A stretch of DNA of 64,000 nt from Pyrinomonadaceae bacterium (GTDB lineage Bacteria; Acidobacteriota; Blastocatellia; Pyrinomonadales; Pyrinomonadaceae), in assembly GCA_021463165.1 (NCBI GenBank), contig JAJTWY010000008.1:62001-126000 (forward strand), written 5' to 3'. Shown piece after piece: positions 8,828 through 18,499 of this stretch. The notes under the pieces were generated by a model that worked only from the letters and a program-made list of their open reading frames with translations, had not been told where the DNA came from and made no database searches. The first letter of the stretch is position 1. Each line of letters begins with the position of its first letter. The position numbers and the translations under genes are program-made.

Positions 8828-9724
8828 CTATTTCTGTATGTCCCGGTGACTTACAGATGTGTCAAACCCTTTGTTCTGTAATGCTTTACGCAGGCTATTC
8901 GCAACCATAACGGAACGGTGTTTTCCGCCCGTGCAGCCGACGCCGATGGTCAGGTATGCCTTTCCTTCACGTTGATATTTGGGGAGCAAATAGAGAAGAA
9001 GATCAGCGAACTTATCTATCGTTTCGAGTACCTCCGGTTTTTCCCGCAGGAACGCAATGATCTTCGGATCCTCACCGGTAAGATGTTTCAGATCCTTATG
9101 AAAGTAAGGATTCGGAAGATGACGAACATCGAACATCAAGTCCACCGCTCGCGGATTCCCATATTTATGGCCGAAGCTCATAACTTCGACCTTCATCGGC
9201 ACGCCATCCTCGTATCCACTAAACTTTTGAACCAGGAAACGTCGGAGAGTATGCACAGTGTGCTCCGATGTATCAACGATCAGGTCAGCTAGTTTTCTGA
9301 TCTCCTTGAGGGCACGTCTCTCGCCTTTTATCGCGCTCAAAAGCCCCTTACCGTTATCGGCAGGATGCGGACGTCGGGTTTCAGAGAATCGCCTCTGGAG
9401 CACCTCGTCCGCGGCCTCGAAAAAGACGACAAAGGGAACGAGATTCCGTTTCTGCAGTTTCTTGAGTTCACCTGGAAAGTCCGAAAGAAAATGCCGTTCG
9501 CGGATATTGATCACCAGGGCAGCTTTCTCGATCGATTGATTTCGTCGTTCTGATGCGACAAGGAGTCGTCCAAAGGTTGAAAGCATTGAGAGAGGAAGAT
9601 TGTCTACGCAGAAGTAGCCAAGATCTTCCAATGCGTCCGTAGCCGAGCTCATTCCCGAGCCGCTAAGCCCCGTGATGATCACAAAGTCCGGAAGTTCATA
9701 TGATTTCGGAAGCTTCTTCGGCAT
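8828..9724 (-). CDS. rapZ: RapZ/YvcJ-family nucleotide-binding protein with altered Walker A
   Basis: 298 residues, matching the RapZ length. In Enterobacteria RapZ is an RNase adaptor that controls amino-sugar supply through small RNAs; in other phyla the role is less known. The N-terminal P-loop reads GLSGSGMSSA (residues 19-28), with Met25 where the family has the phosphate-binding Lys, confirmed by the ATG codon on the minus strand near 9650. The rest is normal: ALEDLGYFCVDNLP, and the C-terminal GCTGGKHRSV cluster. The start at 9724 (MPKKLPKSY) follows the hprK stop by 2 bp. An upstream in-frame start at 9778 would run into hprK. The lost Lys suggests weak or no NTP hydrolysis; see the finding. 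Confidence 0.93.
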   Translation of the reverse strand: MPKKLPKSYELPDFVIITGLSGSGMSSATDALEDLGYFCVDNLPLSMLSTFGRLLVASERRNQSIEKAALVINIRERHFLSDFPGELKKLQKRNLVPFVVFFEAADEVLQRRFSETRRPHPADNGKGLLSAIKGERRALKEIRKLADLIVDTSEHTVHTLRRFLVQKFSGYEDGVPMKVEVMSFGHKYGNPRAVDLMFDVRHLPNPYFHKDLKHLTGEDPKIIAFLREKPEVLETIDKFADLLLYLLPKYQREGKAYLTIGVGCTGGKHRSVMVANSLRKALQNKGFDTSVSHRDIQK

Positions 9725-9726
9725 AG

Positions 9727-10251
9727 CTATTTCGCGACAAGGCCAAAGGAGATTGCCTCTTCGGCCGAAATTACGCAATCCGGTGCACGAAAAACGTGTG
9801 CCGCCAGTTCTATCAGGTTCGCGGCCTCGGCAGCCTGGTTAGCAGTGATCGAGTACCCGGGAACCGAGATACCAAGGAAATCCCTTGTAATGGCTCCCGG
9901 TTCTCGTAGAACGTCAGCCGTCTCTTTTGTGAACTCCACAAAAAGATCTATTTCCGATGAATCGATCAGAGCACCCGCACCGAATATTGCTTGGATATCC
10001 AGTATCCCAAATATTCTGGAAGCCAGAAGCCCCCGCATATTCGGTGGTGACTTACCGGTCAACTTCCCGTTTTGACAGTCAAGTTCGACGACGTCATCGG
10101 CAACAAGTTGATGGTTCCGGGCTAGTAACTTCAAAGCGCATTCTGATTTTCCTGTACCCGCTTCGCCCAGCAGCAGTATTCCAACGGATCGAACGCTAAC
10201 AAGCACTCCATGGATCGTTTCGCTAAGGTTGGACGAGGCCATAGTTCCCAT
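9727..10251 (-). CDS. hprK: HPr kinase, single-domain form
   Basis: 174 residues, so only the C-terminal catalytic domain is present; the classic Firmicute enzyme is about 310 residues with an extra N-terminal domain. Walker A is GEAGTGKSE (about residues 29-37), followed by QLVADDVVEL with the catalytic Asp pair. The signature region that normally reads E-x-R-G-x-G is here A-S-R-I-F-G, and the late R/K-rich loop near the C-terminus is TANQAAEAAN rather than the usual PGRN form. Short one-domain HprK proteins are known in Alphaproteobacteria. The substrate is expected to be the Ser of the HPr encoded two genes downstream. It overlaps hpf by 29 bp; a second ATG at 10242 is also possible. Confidence 0.88.
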   Translation of the reverse strand: MGTMASSNLSETIHGVLVSVRSVGILLLGEAGTGKSECALKLLARNHQLVADDVVELDCQNGKLTGKSPPNMRGLLASRIFGILDIQAIFGAGALIDSSEIDLFVEFTKETADVLREPGAITRDFLGISVPGYSITANQAAEAANLIELAAHVFRAPDCVISAEEAISFGLVAK

Positions 10252-10753
10252 CGTGACGCCTGAAAAGCACCGAGACCTTTTGCGTCACTGAATGCCGGAA
10301 CACGATAAACTGAAGTTCAGACCGGTCCAGTTCAAGGGCCGCTTCATCCGGTGTCATCGGCTTACTGTCCGAGGTGTTCATCTCGATGATCCGGGGCGTG
10401 GAAACAACCAGGTCCGCCTGATCTGCCGGTGCCGTTACCGATGCAACGCCACGGGCCTTGTGGGACTTATCGATCACCTTGTCCTTTAGCTTGCGGGCCT
10501 GTTTTTCGATCTTTGCAATCGTCTGCGAAAGCGATTGGTACATGTCAGGAACGCTGGTTTCGGCAGTAAGAATGTCATTGCGCCAGTGGATCACGATCTC
10601 GGATCGGTGCATACCTCGCTCGACCTCAATAATTACGTGGGCCTTTGGCGGGCGACCATCAAAAAGATGCGCGATCTTTGCAAAGTGTTCTTCAACGTGT
10701 GCCTTGAGGGCAGGAGTGAATTCGATGTGGCGTCCTGTAAATTCGAGAGTCAT
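10223..10753 (-). CDS. hpf: Ribosome hibernation promoting factor, long form
   Basis: 176 residues: an N-terminal S30AE/YfiA domain (about 1-100; starts MTLEFTGRHIEFTPALK, with basic IEKQARKLKDKV) and a C-terminal dimerisation domain (about 118-176; EAALELDRSELQFIVFRH, then YGLVQP). The two-domain long HPF forms 100S ribosome dimers in stationary phase. It overlaps the 3' end of rpoN by 4 bp and hprK by 29 bp. The rpoN-hpf-hprK-rapZ-EIIA-HPr order is a known linkage; a ptsN-like EIIA is absent. Confidence 0.95.
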   Translation of the reverse strand: MTLEFTGRHIEFTPALKAHVEEHFAKIAHLFDGRPPKAHVIIEVERGMHRSEIVIHWRNDILTAETSVPDMYQSLSQTIAKIEKQARKLKDKVIDKSHKARGVASVTAPADQADLVVSTPRIIEMNTSDSKPMTPDEAALELDRSELQFIVFRHSVTQKVSVLFRRHDGNYGLVQP

Positions 10754-12300
10754 ACAATGGTCTTTCGTTCCCTGGATCCGGGAATATTCATCTGGTCCCG
10801 GTACTTGGCGACGGTCCTCCTTGATAATTTTACACCTTCTTTGCTAAGTATCTTTCCGATCTGTTCATCCGTGAGTGGCGATCGCGAATCCTCGTCCTCT
10901 ACCATCTTTTTGATCTTCAGCTTCAATATTCTGGTCGAGACCTCCTCACCTTCTTCATTCAACATCCCTTCGCTGAAGAAGCGCCTCAGTTCAATGACCC
11001 CCTGAGGCGTATAGGCGTATTTTCGATTGACGACTCGTGAAATGGTCGATAGATGCATTCCGATATCTTCGGCTACATCCTTGAGCATCATTGGCTTAAT
11101 ATATTCCACACCTTTGTCCAGAAACTCGCGCTGTCGCGAAACGATACATTCGACCACGCGATAGATCGTTTGTCTTCGATGTTCGATATTGCGGAGGAGG
11201 TCGACAGCCGATCGGACCTTTTCTTTGATGAAGTCTTTTGTCTCCTTCGAGGTGTCCGACTGGTCGAGCATACTGTGGTAGGTAGGGCTGATCCGGAGCC
11301 GCGGACTGCCGTCGTCGGCGAAGAATATCACGTAATCGTCATCCAGCTTCTCTACATAAACCTCAGGCGAGACGAAAACCGGCTCTTCCGCTGAGTAGCG
11401 TCTTCCCGGAAACGGATCAAGCCTGCGGATCTTGTTAATCTCTTCATCCAGGGTGGTGACATCGACGCCCGTTGCTTTCGAGAGATGCTGCAGCCGAGAA
11501 GGATGAAGATCCTCGAAGTGATCGCTAACCAGTTGACACGCAAGCGTTTCCGTTTCACCTCGCGCCTCTAGTTGAGCAAGGAGGCACTCTTTAACATCGA
11601 ATGCCCCGCAGCCGACCGGGTCGAGCTGCATTACCGCCCGCCTTGCCTTTTCAACCCGTTCCGGCAAACACCCGGTTGACCGGCCAATATCTTCCGCGGT
11701 CGAACCTGTCAATCGGCCATCTTCGTCAAGATTGCCTATTATCTCGATCGCCGCCGCCTCTGTGCGCGGGTCAAGGCTAAGCAAGTTCAACTGCCATTCA
11801 AGATGTTCGCTCAGGGTCGGCGAGTGGGACAGGAACTGCTCGAAGGTCGGTGCGTCGTCCTTGTACTCTATCTCCTGGGTTCGATACCCGGGGTCCAAGT
11901 AATCCTGAAACTCACGGCCGTAATCTATCTCGTCAAATGAATCGGATGGCTCCGAAGGAGCATCTTCAAAGTTCTCACCGTCCGCATCAACAGCAGCTTC
12001 GCTTCCATTCAACGAGGGGCCCTCAGGACTCGCTCCTTCGAATCCCCCAGTCTCGGAAGCGGCCTCGTTATCCAGGCCGTGATCCTGTCCGTCGGAGTTC
12101 TGGTCGAGGATATTGCTTCCGATCTCCTGGACCTCGTCACCCGGCTGAACCTCCTCGAGGATCGGGTTGGCAACAAGCTCATTTTCGATAAGATCGTTCA
12201 GCTCAAGCGCGTTCATCTGAAGCATTTCGATGCGTTGCCGCAGTTGCGGCGTAAGCACCATTTTTTGCTGAAGTTGAGCGGTGAGTCTTAGAGACGACAT
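10750..12300 (-). CDS. rpoN: RNA polymerase sigma-54 factor
   Basis: 516 residues, longer than the usual 470-490 because of an acidic linker (about residues 60-125). Region I at the N-terminus has the Gln/Leu-rich activator-interacting helix (LTAQLQQKMVLTPQLRQRIE), the centre is the core-binding domain, and the C-terminus has an HTH (STISRVVNRKYAYTPQG) and the RpoN box RRTVAKYRDQ (residues 494-503), which reads -24 promoter elements. Needs a bacterial enhancer-binding protein to open DNA; none is in the window. A perfect TATAAT lies 64-69 bp upstream, so its own promoter may be sigma-70 type. Last in order before lptB, separated by 112 bp, with hpf overlapping its end. Confidence 0.97.
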   Translation of the reverse strand: MSSLRLTAQLQQKMVLTPQLRQRIEMLQMNALELNDLIENELVANPILEEVQPGDEVQEIGSNILDQNSDGQDHGLDNEAASETGGFEGASPEGPSLNGSEAAVDADGENFEDAPSEPSDSFDEIDYGREFQDYLDPGYRTQEIEYKDDAPTFEQFLSHSPTLSEHLEWQLNLLSLDPRTEAAAIEIIGNLDEDGRLTGSTAEDIGRSTGCLPERVEKARRAVMQLDPVGCGAFDVKECLLAQLEARGETETLACQLVSDHFEDLHPSRLQHLSKATGVDVTTLDEEINKIRRLDPFPGRRYSAEEPVFVSPEVYVEKLDDDYVIFFADDGSPRLRISPTYHSMLDQSDTSKETKDFIKEKVRSAVDLLRNIEHRRQTIYRVVECIVSRQREFLDKGVEYIKPMMLKDVAEDIGMHLSTISRVVNRKYAYTPQGVIELRRFFSEGMLNEEGEEVSTRILKLKIKKMVEDEDSRSPLTDEQIGKILSKEGVKLSRRTVAKYRDQMNIPGSRERKTIV

Positions 12301-12363
12301 ATTCCGAGAAATTCGGGTACGGAAAACTCGCGCCGGACACGCAAAAAACTGTTCCTAATGGGA

Positions 12364-12369
12364 ATTATA
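12364..12369 (-). promoter_or_regulatory. Candidate -10 element for rpoN
   Basis: In the 112-bp gap between lptB and rpoN the minus strand reads TATAAT, 64 bp before the rpoN start codon. The corresponding -35 position with 17-bp spacing reads TTTCCT, a poor match, and there is no extended -10. The identity is based on one hexamer only. Confidence 0.35.
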
Positions 12370-12412
12370 CTGGCTGACCTGGAAAAAGGAAACATTCCGG
12401 CGTGTGAAGACC

Positions 12413-13189
12413 CTAGAGCGTAAATCGCTCGCCGAGGTACAAGCGGCGAACGTCCGGATCTGCGATGAGTTCGGCTGGTTCACCATTGCGAAGGATCGTA
12501 CCTTCAGACAGAATGTATGCTCGGTCGGTTATACCGAGCGTTTCTCGGACGTTATGATCTGTGATCAGAATCCCTATGCCTTGTCGCTTTAGATATAGGA
12601 TGATCTCACGAATGTCCTCGATCGCGAGCGGGTCGATACCTGCGAAGGGCTCATCCAGCAGGATGAACCGCGGCTCGGTCGCCAAAGAGCGTGCGATCTC
12701 AACACGGCGTCGCTCACCGCCGGAGAGAGCATCACCCCTGACCTTGCGAACATGGGTGACGCCAAACTCGTCAAGCAGCTCATCCAGACGCGCAAAGCGT
12801 TCCGACCGACTTAATTTTGTCGTCTCGAGCACCGCGAGAATATTCTGTTCTGCCGTAAGCTTTCTGAAGATGGATGGTTCCTGTGGAAGATAGCCAAGGC
12901 CCAGTCTTGCACGGAGGTACATCGGCAGATTCGTCACGTCAGCGCCGTTCAGATGGACAGTTCCGGCCTCGGTTCTCTCAAGGCCGACCATAATGTAGAA
13001 CGTCGTGGTCTTACCGGCGCCGTTCGCGCCAAGAAGCCCGACCACTTCACCCTCATGGACCTCGATGCTCACGTCATCGACAACACGACGACGTCCATAG
13101 GACTTGCGGATGCCGGCTGCGCGCAGCGATGCCGATGCGATGCCGCCCTCGGTGCCATTGGAACTATTGGTCTCTTGTCCGTCGGGCAT
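12413..13189 (-). CDS. lptB: LPS export ABC transporter ATPase LptB
   Basis: 258-residue ABC ATPase. Walker A GANGAGKT (54-61), Q-loop YLPQEPS, signature LSGGERRR, Walker [14 protein letters not shown] and the switch His in ITDHNV are all present. The sequence around the Q-loop, with [14 protein letters not shown], and the end motif LYLGERF are specific to LptB. It powers LPS extraction from the inner membrane; LptF/LptG are not in the window. The neighbour on the promoter-proximal side is the LptC/OstA fusion, whose stop shares a base with the LptB start (start codon at 13189), so they are translated together. The N-terminal 20 residues (Ser/Gly/Asn-rich) are an extension relative to the shortest homologues. 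Confidence 0.97.
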   Translation of the reverse strand: MPDGQETNSSNGTEGGIASASLRAAGIRKSYGRRRVVDDVSIEVHEGEVVGLLGANGAGKTTTFYIMVGLERTEAGTVHLNGADVTNLPMYLRARLGLGYLPQEPSIFRKLTAEQNILAVLETTKLSRSERFARLDELLDEFGVTHVRKVRGDALSGGERRRVEIARSLATEPRFILLDEPFAGIDPLAIEDIREIILYLKRQGIGILITDHNVRETLGITDRAYILSEGTILRNGEPAELIADPDVRRLYLGERFTL

Positions 13190-15819
13190 CAGGGTTTCGA
13201 CTCTTTGATCTTATAGACGGAGCGGATACGCCCGGTCGGATCCTGTCTTGACTTTGCGTCGGATGTGACCCGATTATCGCGTAGGGACATGGTTATCTGG
13301 CCGCTCTGAGTAGATCCCTTCTCAGGATCTACTATGGCGGCAGGATTTCCGCGGAGTATCGCAACCTCGTCGTTTGGCCGATATTCGATCCAGTCTCCCG
13401 ATGCCCGGCGGTTCGGCTGGCTTATCGCAACGCTATTTTCGGCGATCGTTCGTATGATCTCATTGTTGTCATCGAGATATATGTTCGCTGAGCCGGCCGT
13501 GATGCGGTCGGTTCCTTGCCGTATGTCTACCAACTCACGGTAGCTCAGGAGTCGTTGTTTCCGATCAAAATGTAGTGAACCCGCGGATGCTGAGGTAGGC
13601 ACAACGCTAACCTTTCCTTTATTTCTGATCCGCGCGTTATGGATCATGCTCTGAACCTTCCCTTCCGCAATAAAGGTACCGTTGACCTCGTCGATATTTA
13701 TCCGGTCAGCACGAACATAGTTATTCTCCTGCCAGCCACGAGCATTGCCAGAATACACCGCAGTTTCGGCATCGTGATCGAATTCCGCGGTGGCTGCAGT
13801 AACGTAAACAGGTTTGTCGTCGCCGGCAAAGGGTGTTGCTCGATTGATCCTTTTCTGGTTGTAGTAGGTTGTGCTCACGTTGTTCCTAAGGGAACTTTTG
13901 TTATTGCGGGTATCGATGTCAACCTCCATCGCCCTGGCTCGCCCACGCGAATCCCAAACGGTCGGGTCATTTCCACGCAGGCGAATGATCTCGTCCGAAT
14001 AAGTAAAGGTCATCTGCCGTGCAAGAGCATTCCGGTCCGCCTCAGTATATTTTGCGTTGCCGTTGGCTTCAAGAACCGAAATATCACCCGAATCAACTTC
14101 AAATCGTGCGACCATCATATCGGCATTGATCAACTGGCTGTTCTTGCCCGGTACCGTCGGCTGCCGGAGAGCCCTTGCCTTTTGTTCAGCCGTACAGATG
14201 TCGAGGGTGTTGCCGGTCAACAGAAAACCACAATCGAATTTCGGCGCACTAATGGTGGTCTTGTAGCGCCGGGCATCAGCAACCAGAGGGTCGATCGTGA
14301 GCTCAGCATCTCCAACTGCCTCGGCCCGCCTGAAGTCCTTTCCATTCGGCTGGAATTGGGTCTTGATCGTATCAGCGACTACCCGCTTATTAGCCGCGTT
14401 GGCCATGCCTGGCCGTCCGCGAAGGTCGATCGAGGTCCGTCCATCGGTCCGAACACTGCTGATCAATCCTTCGCCGCGAAAGACCATCCCAATTCCGCGA
14501 GCCGCATTAGCGTAAACCTTCGAGACGCTATCGTCGTCCAGAGGGGTCATCTCGAGGTCTGATTTACCGATCGCATTCACATCCCGCAGCTGGCGGCCAT
14601 CGGTCCACGCAGCATTTAATTCCGAAGCGTTAACTGTGAATGACCGCGTCGGCCCGACATGTCGGAGAAGTGCATCTCCTCGAACGATCGCGTCCTTAAG
14701 ACTCTTGTCGGAGAAGAGATTCGCATAGGCCGCATTCCCCCGCACCTCCTCTGAGCCATTAAGAATGACGACCGAGCCGTTCATCGCAATTTTGCCCGCG
14801 GCCTGTTCGTACATGGCTTCATTTGCCTTGATGTCCGATTCTCTGCCGCTCGTAGAAGTAACAATGTGTACAGAGTTCTTCAGTTCGTAGCGCTCATCAG
14901 GCTTAACGAACAGGGCGTATCCCGAGTCGATCGTGGTCGGGCTGCCGGAGGCCGTCTTCGTAACGATACGCACATTCTCAAACAGTTCTAGCTGGCGGAC
15001 GTCCATCGAACGCGAATCGCTGCCGGCTAGCTCCAGAGTCGCCCGCTGGGCGCTGATATCACTGTTATTCCCCAACTGAATAACATTTATCGCTACGGCC
15101 GACGAGAGCGAGATTCGGTTCGATGCCTGATCAAAGGTCGCGTTTCCGGCGGTCAGCCGAGCGAAACGAACATTCGATCGACGTAGGTCCTCCGATTCAA
15201 ATGTCTCGATCTCAACATCACGATGGAGTTCGAGCCGCTTTTCCCCGAGCCGCGCCGTGGCACCAAATGAGCTGCCCCTAACATTGTCGCGTTCAAACTC
15301 TACCTTTGCTCCCGACTCGGCGATCTCAGTTGCCCGTGAGTAGCTCACTTCTTCGGACCTGATACGCAGGGCGTCACTGGTCTCGATATTCACCCTTCCC
15401 TTCAGATAGGCCGTAAAATTCTTGTTTTCCTCGGGAATATAGAGCGCATTTTCACCTGATAACTTGTCGGTTGGCGTGCCGTTTTGATCAAAGACCTCAA
15501 GATAGACGTTTGTCAGTTCCAGATGCTGGTCAGAATAGGTCTTGGCATGGTCGGCTTTGATGTGGTACTTGGGAATCCCCTCATCCGTTTCCAACCTTTC
15601 GTAACCGTTAACTTCCGAGATAACGTCGGTCGACAATTTGGCGTGTTCGCTCCTCAGAGTAAAGGCGGCTCGCGACCGCTCGCGGAACAGTCCGATCACC
15701 ACAATGACTATCGCCACCAGGATCCCTGCTATGGCCGCAGCTCTGACGACGAAAGGAAGCTTCGCACGGATCGCATAGTGTTTCGAGTTGTGAAGTTTTC
15801 TTTCCGCCACGCCAGTCAA
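13189..15819 (-). CDS. LptC-LptA/OstA-like fusion protein, LPS bridge
   Basis: 876 residues in one chain. Residues about 24-46 are a single membrane anchor ([20 protein letters not shown]), residues about 50-230 look like LptC ([21 protein letters not shown]), and several successive OstA/LptA-type beta-jellyroll stretches follow to about residue 860, for example [41 protein letters not shown] and [15 protein letters not shown]. Separate LptC (about 190) and LptA (about 180) are the norm, so the fusion may supply a long periplasmic bridge. It lies between recJ (4-bp overlap with the recJ stop) and lptB (1-bp overlap), consistent with Lpt function. Exact domain borders are estimated by eye. Confidence 0.85.
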   Translation of the reverse strand: MTGVAERKLHNSKHYAIRAKLPFVVRAAAIAGILVAIVIVVIGLFRERSRAAFTLRSEHAKLSTDVISEVNGYERLETDEGIPKYHIKADHAKTYSDQHLELTNVYLEVFDQNGTPTDKLSGENALYIPEENKNFTAYLKGRVNIETSDALRIRSEEVSYSRATEIAESGAKVEFERDNVRGSSFGATARLGEKRLELHRDVEIETFESEDLRRSNVRFARLTAGNATFDQASNRISLSSAVAINVIQLGNNSDISAQRATLELAGSDSRSMDVRQLELFENVRIVTKTASGSPTTIDSGYALFVKPDERYELKNSVHIVTSTSGRESDIKANEAMYEQAAGKIAMNGSVVILNGSEEVRGNAAYANLFSDKSLKDAIVRGDALLRHVGPTRSFTVNASELNAAWTDGRQLRDVNAIGKSDLEMTPLDDDSVSKVYANAARGIGMVFRGEGLISSVRTDGRTSIDLRGRPGMANAANKRVVADTIKTQFQPNGKDFRRAEAVGDAELTIDPLVADARRYKTTISAPKFDCGFLLTGNTLDICTAEQKARALRQPTVPGKNSQLINADMMVARFEVDSGDISVLEANGNAKYTEADRNALARQMTFTYSDEIIRLRGNDPTVWDSRGRARAMEVDIDTRNNKSSLRNNVSTTYYNQKRINRATPFAGDDKPVYVTAATAEFDHDAETAVYSGNARGWQENNYVRADRINIDEVNGTFIAEGKVQSMIHNARIRNKGKVSVVPTSASAGSLHFDRKQRLLSYRELVDIRQGTDRITAGSANIYLDDNNEIIRTIAENSVAISQPNRRASGDWIEYRPNDEVAILRGNPAAIVDPEKGSTQSGQITMSLRDNRVTSDAKSRQDPTGRIRSVYKIKESKP

Positions 15820-17516
15820 TTATCCGTCCTTAAGTCCTCGACAACAAGTTGCAGACGCCTATTACCCTGCCAGTTATTTATTTCCGCGACATAGGCTAAT
15901 TCGATGCGGGAATTGGGTTTCAGAGTTTGCCCTTTTGAGCGTTCGACGCCGTCCCACCAAACGGCTTCGAAGTACCTATTGTTCTCCGCTGCGAGACGGA
16001 ACTTGAGATGCTTGTCCTTCATCACAAACGGCTCTTCTACCAGGTACAGATCTCGGGTCAGAAATACGGGTTTCGGATTACCCGCCCCGAACGGTTCAAA
16101 GTCGCTCAGGTCGTCAACAAGTTCCATATCCAGCGTGCCACTCGTGACCAGCGCGTCGATCTCGAGTTCGGGTATAAGGTCATCAACCTTCAGTGTCGCC
16201 GCGGCATACTGATTCAGGCGTTCCCGTAATTCTGCGATCCGATCCTCCGCGATCTTCATTCCGGCCGCAGCCGCGTGTCCGCCGAATTGTTCGAACAGGT
16301 CCGCGCACTCCTCCAATGCCTTCAGCAAGTGAAAACCCTTTATGCTTCTGGCACTGCCGTGACCAAATCCATCCTTGAGCGAAAGCACGATAGTGGGCCT
16401 ATACAGTTTTTCCGCGATCCTCGATGCTGCCAGGCCGATCACGCCCTGGTGCCACCCTTCGCCGGCAACGATGATGAAGTGCTGATCATCCGATCCGGCG
16501 GCCTCAGAGAGGGCAAGCTCCGTTATCCTTTGCTGAACCTGTTGACGCTCACGATTGCGGCTGTCCAACAGATTTGCAAGTTCGCGTCCCTTTGAAAAAT
16601 CCGGTGCCTCGAACAGCTCAACGACATGCCGCGCAATATCCATTCGTCCGGCCGCGTTAATTCTTGGCCCAATACGAAAGCCTATATGCATGCTGGTCAT
16701 CTCGGAGCGGCAATCCGACACCTCCATCAGGGCCTTGAGCCCAAAGTTCTTAGTTTTCGGCAGGTCAAGCAGGCCCATTCGGACTATCGCCCGATTCTCC
16801 CCGGTCAGGTCCATCACGTCGGCGACTGTACCGATCGCCGCGATCTTCAGAAATTGCGGCACTTCGTGTTCGATACCGTTCTCGCGCAGCAGCGCATGAG
16901 CGACCTTGAACGCGACGCCAACGCCGGCAAGGTGCTTATCGGGGTATGGACATCCGGGTTGGTTCGGATTAACGACCGCGACCGCCGGCGGATTTCCCCG
17001 GATCTCATCGGAGAGGTGATGGTCCGTGACGATCACATCAAGGCCATGATCTCGGGCCCATTCGAGCGGTTCGAAGCTGCGGATCCCGCAATCTACACTG
17101 ATGACGAGCGAAACTCCATCCTTCTGGGCTTGTTCCAGGGCGGGTATATTGATGCCGTAACCTTCCGTAAAGCGGTTAGGCACATGGAATGTCGAGTCCG
17201 ACCCCAGCAGCGACAACATCTTTCGCAGGAGCACCGTTCCGGTCGTGCCATCGACATCATAATCGCCCCAGATCATTATTTGTTCCTTATTGTCGATCGC
17301 ACGCTGGATGCGGTCGACAGCTTCTCGCATCCCCTTGAGGAGAAAGGGTTCGTGAAGGTGTTCCGGCGATGGATTAAGGAATTCGATCGCACGCTGTGCG
17401 TTATCGTGCCCGCGAGCGATCAAAAGGGCTGCGATCAGCGGCTTTACCTGCAGTTCGCTCGCCAGTTTGTTCACTGCATTGGCATCGTGTTTGCGAATTT
17501 TCCAGCGTTTCTGCAC
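15816..17516 (-). CDS. recJ: Single-stranded-DNA-specific exonuclease RecJ
   Basis: 566 residues; 5'-3' exonuclease acting on single-stranded DNA in RecF recombination and mismatch repair. DHH-family motifs are clear: WGDYDVDGTTGT (motif I), VISVDCGIR, VIVTDHHLSDE (the DHH motif) and NPNQPGCPYPDKHLAGVGVAFK, then the DHHA1 region with SGGxGHGSARSIKGF-like residues (DGFGHGSARS) and GGHAAAAGM, and a C-terminal OB-like segment. The start is GTG at 17516. RecJ directly upstream of an Lpt operon (4-bp overlap with the fusion) is a compact arrangement rather than a functional one. Confidence 0.96.
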   Translation of the reverse strand: MQKRWKIRKHDANAVNKLASELQVKPLIAALLIARGHDNAQRAIEFLNPSPEHLHEPFLLKGMREAVDRIQRAIDNKEQIMIWGDYDVDGTTGTVLLRKMLSLLGSDSTFHVPNRFTEGYGINIPALEQAQKDGVSLVISVDCGIRSFEPLEWARDHGLDVIVTDHHLSDEIRGNPPAVAVVNPNQPGCPYPDKHLAGVGVAFKVAHALLRENGIEHEVPQFLKIAAIGTVADVMDLTGENRAIVRMGLLDLPKTKNFGLKALMEVSDCRSEMTSMHIGFRIGPRINAAGRMDIARHVVELFEAPDFSKGRELANLLDSRNRERQQVQQRITELALSEAAGSDDQHFIIVAGEGWHQGVIGLAASRIAEKLYRPTIVLSLKDGFGHGSARSIKGFHLLKALEECADLFEQFGGHAAAAGMKIAEDRIAELRERLNQYAAATLKVDDLIPELEIDALVTSGTLDMELVDDLSDFEPFGAGNPKPVFLTRDLYLVEEPFVMKDKHLKFRLAAENNRYFEAVWWDGVERSKGQTLKPNSRIELAYVAEINNWQGNRRLQLVVEDLRTDN

Positions 17517-17605
17517 TACGGTATTTTACCGCAAAGACGCCCGGACGAGGAGACTAGCCTGACAAGACTTAGTTGGAGTATTTCCCTTTGGGTGAGATCC
17601 GCTGA

Positions 17606-18499
17606 CTACTGAACCACGGGATCGATAATGCCCTGCCAGAGCAGGACCAGAATAACAACTCCCAGAACGACGCGATAAACGACGAATACCATCGTCGAAT
17701 TGCGTTTGAGAAAGGCGAGCAGGAACCAGATCGACAGGTATCCGACGATCGCCGAAACGATGACGCCAACCAAAAGCGGCACAAATGTTCCTTCGGGCAG
17801 GATATCGACGGCCTTGCGCAGCTCGAGGAGTCCGCTGGCCGTTATCGCAGGGATCGACAGCAGGAACGAGAAACGCGCGGCTGTTTCTCGCTTCTCGCCG
17901 GCCAGAAGGCCGCCCATGATGGTCGAACCGCTGCGGCTGGCGCCCGGCATCAGGGCCAGGATCTGACAAAAACCCTGAACGACGGCATCTGAAAGGCCGA
18001 GGTGGCGCATTTCCTTTCTCTGCGAGCCCAGGCGTTCGGCGACGACGAGCAGGATCGCGATGGCGATAAGCATTATCGAGATAAACCACAGGTTTTTCGT
18101 CCCCGGGCCTTCGATATGATCCTTTGCGAGATATCCCACCGTGCCTATCGGGATCGATCCGACGATTATCAGCCACCCGAGCCAGGATTCGGGCGAGAGG
18201 AATATCGGGCGATTGCCGTCAGTTCCCGAAAACCTCATACCGCGTTTATTGAACAGCAAGTTCCAGTGGTCGCGAACGAACGCGGACGTTATGCTCCAAA
18301 TGTCACCGGCGAAATAGACGAACACCGCCGCGAGTGTTCCTAGCTGAATCACGGCCATCGTAGCCGTGATCTTCTCGGGATCGCCACCGTAGATCCCGGT
18401 GATGCGGCTTGCAAAAACAAGATGAGCCGTCGAACTGATCGGAATGAACTCCGTCAACCCCTGAACGATACCGAGAATTATCGCCTGAAGTAGATCCAT
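17606..18499 (-). CDS. uppP: Undecaprenyl-diphosphatase UppP
   Basis: 297-residue integral membrane enzyme that recycles undecaprenyl pyrophosphate to the phosphate for peptidoglycan and O-antigen carriers. Signature motifs are EFIPISSTAHL near the N-terminus and MPGASRSGSTIMGG, holding the catalytic Glu, His, Ser and Arg residues. About eight membrane-spanning segments are visible. It works upstream of ddl, the glycan genes and the Lpt system of this window. It is separated from recJ by 89 bp and preceded by an SDR gene on the same strand. Confidence 0.97.
   Translation of the reverse strand: MDLLQAIILGIVQGLTEFIPISSTAHLVFASRITGIYGGDPEKITATMAVIQLGTLAAVFVYFAGDIWSITSAFVRDHWNLLFNKRGMRFSGTDGNRPIFLSPESWLGWLIIVGSIPIGTVGYLAKDHIEGPGTKNLWFISIMLIAIAILLVVAERLGSQRKEMRHLGLSDAVVQGFCQILALMPGASRSGSTIMGGLLAGEKRETAARFSFLLSIPAITASGLLELRKAVDILPEGTFVPLLVGVIVSAIVGYLSIWFLLAFLKRNSTMVFVVYRVVLGVVILVLLWQGIIDPVVQ

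Noticed and set aside
13639..14562. 307-codon open frame on the + strand opposite the LptC/OstA fusion
   Set aside because: Composition and lack of any motif, plus complete overlap with a clear gene on the other strand, mark it as a mirror frame of a GC-rich gene.
16626..17612. 328-codon open frame opposite recJ
   Set aside because: No recognisable domain, and recJ carries all its motifs on the minus strand.
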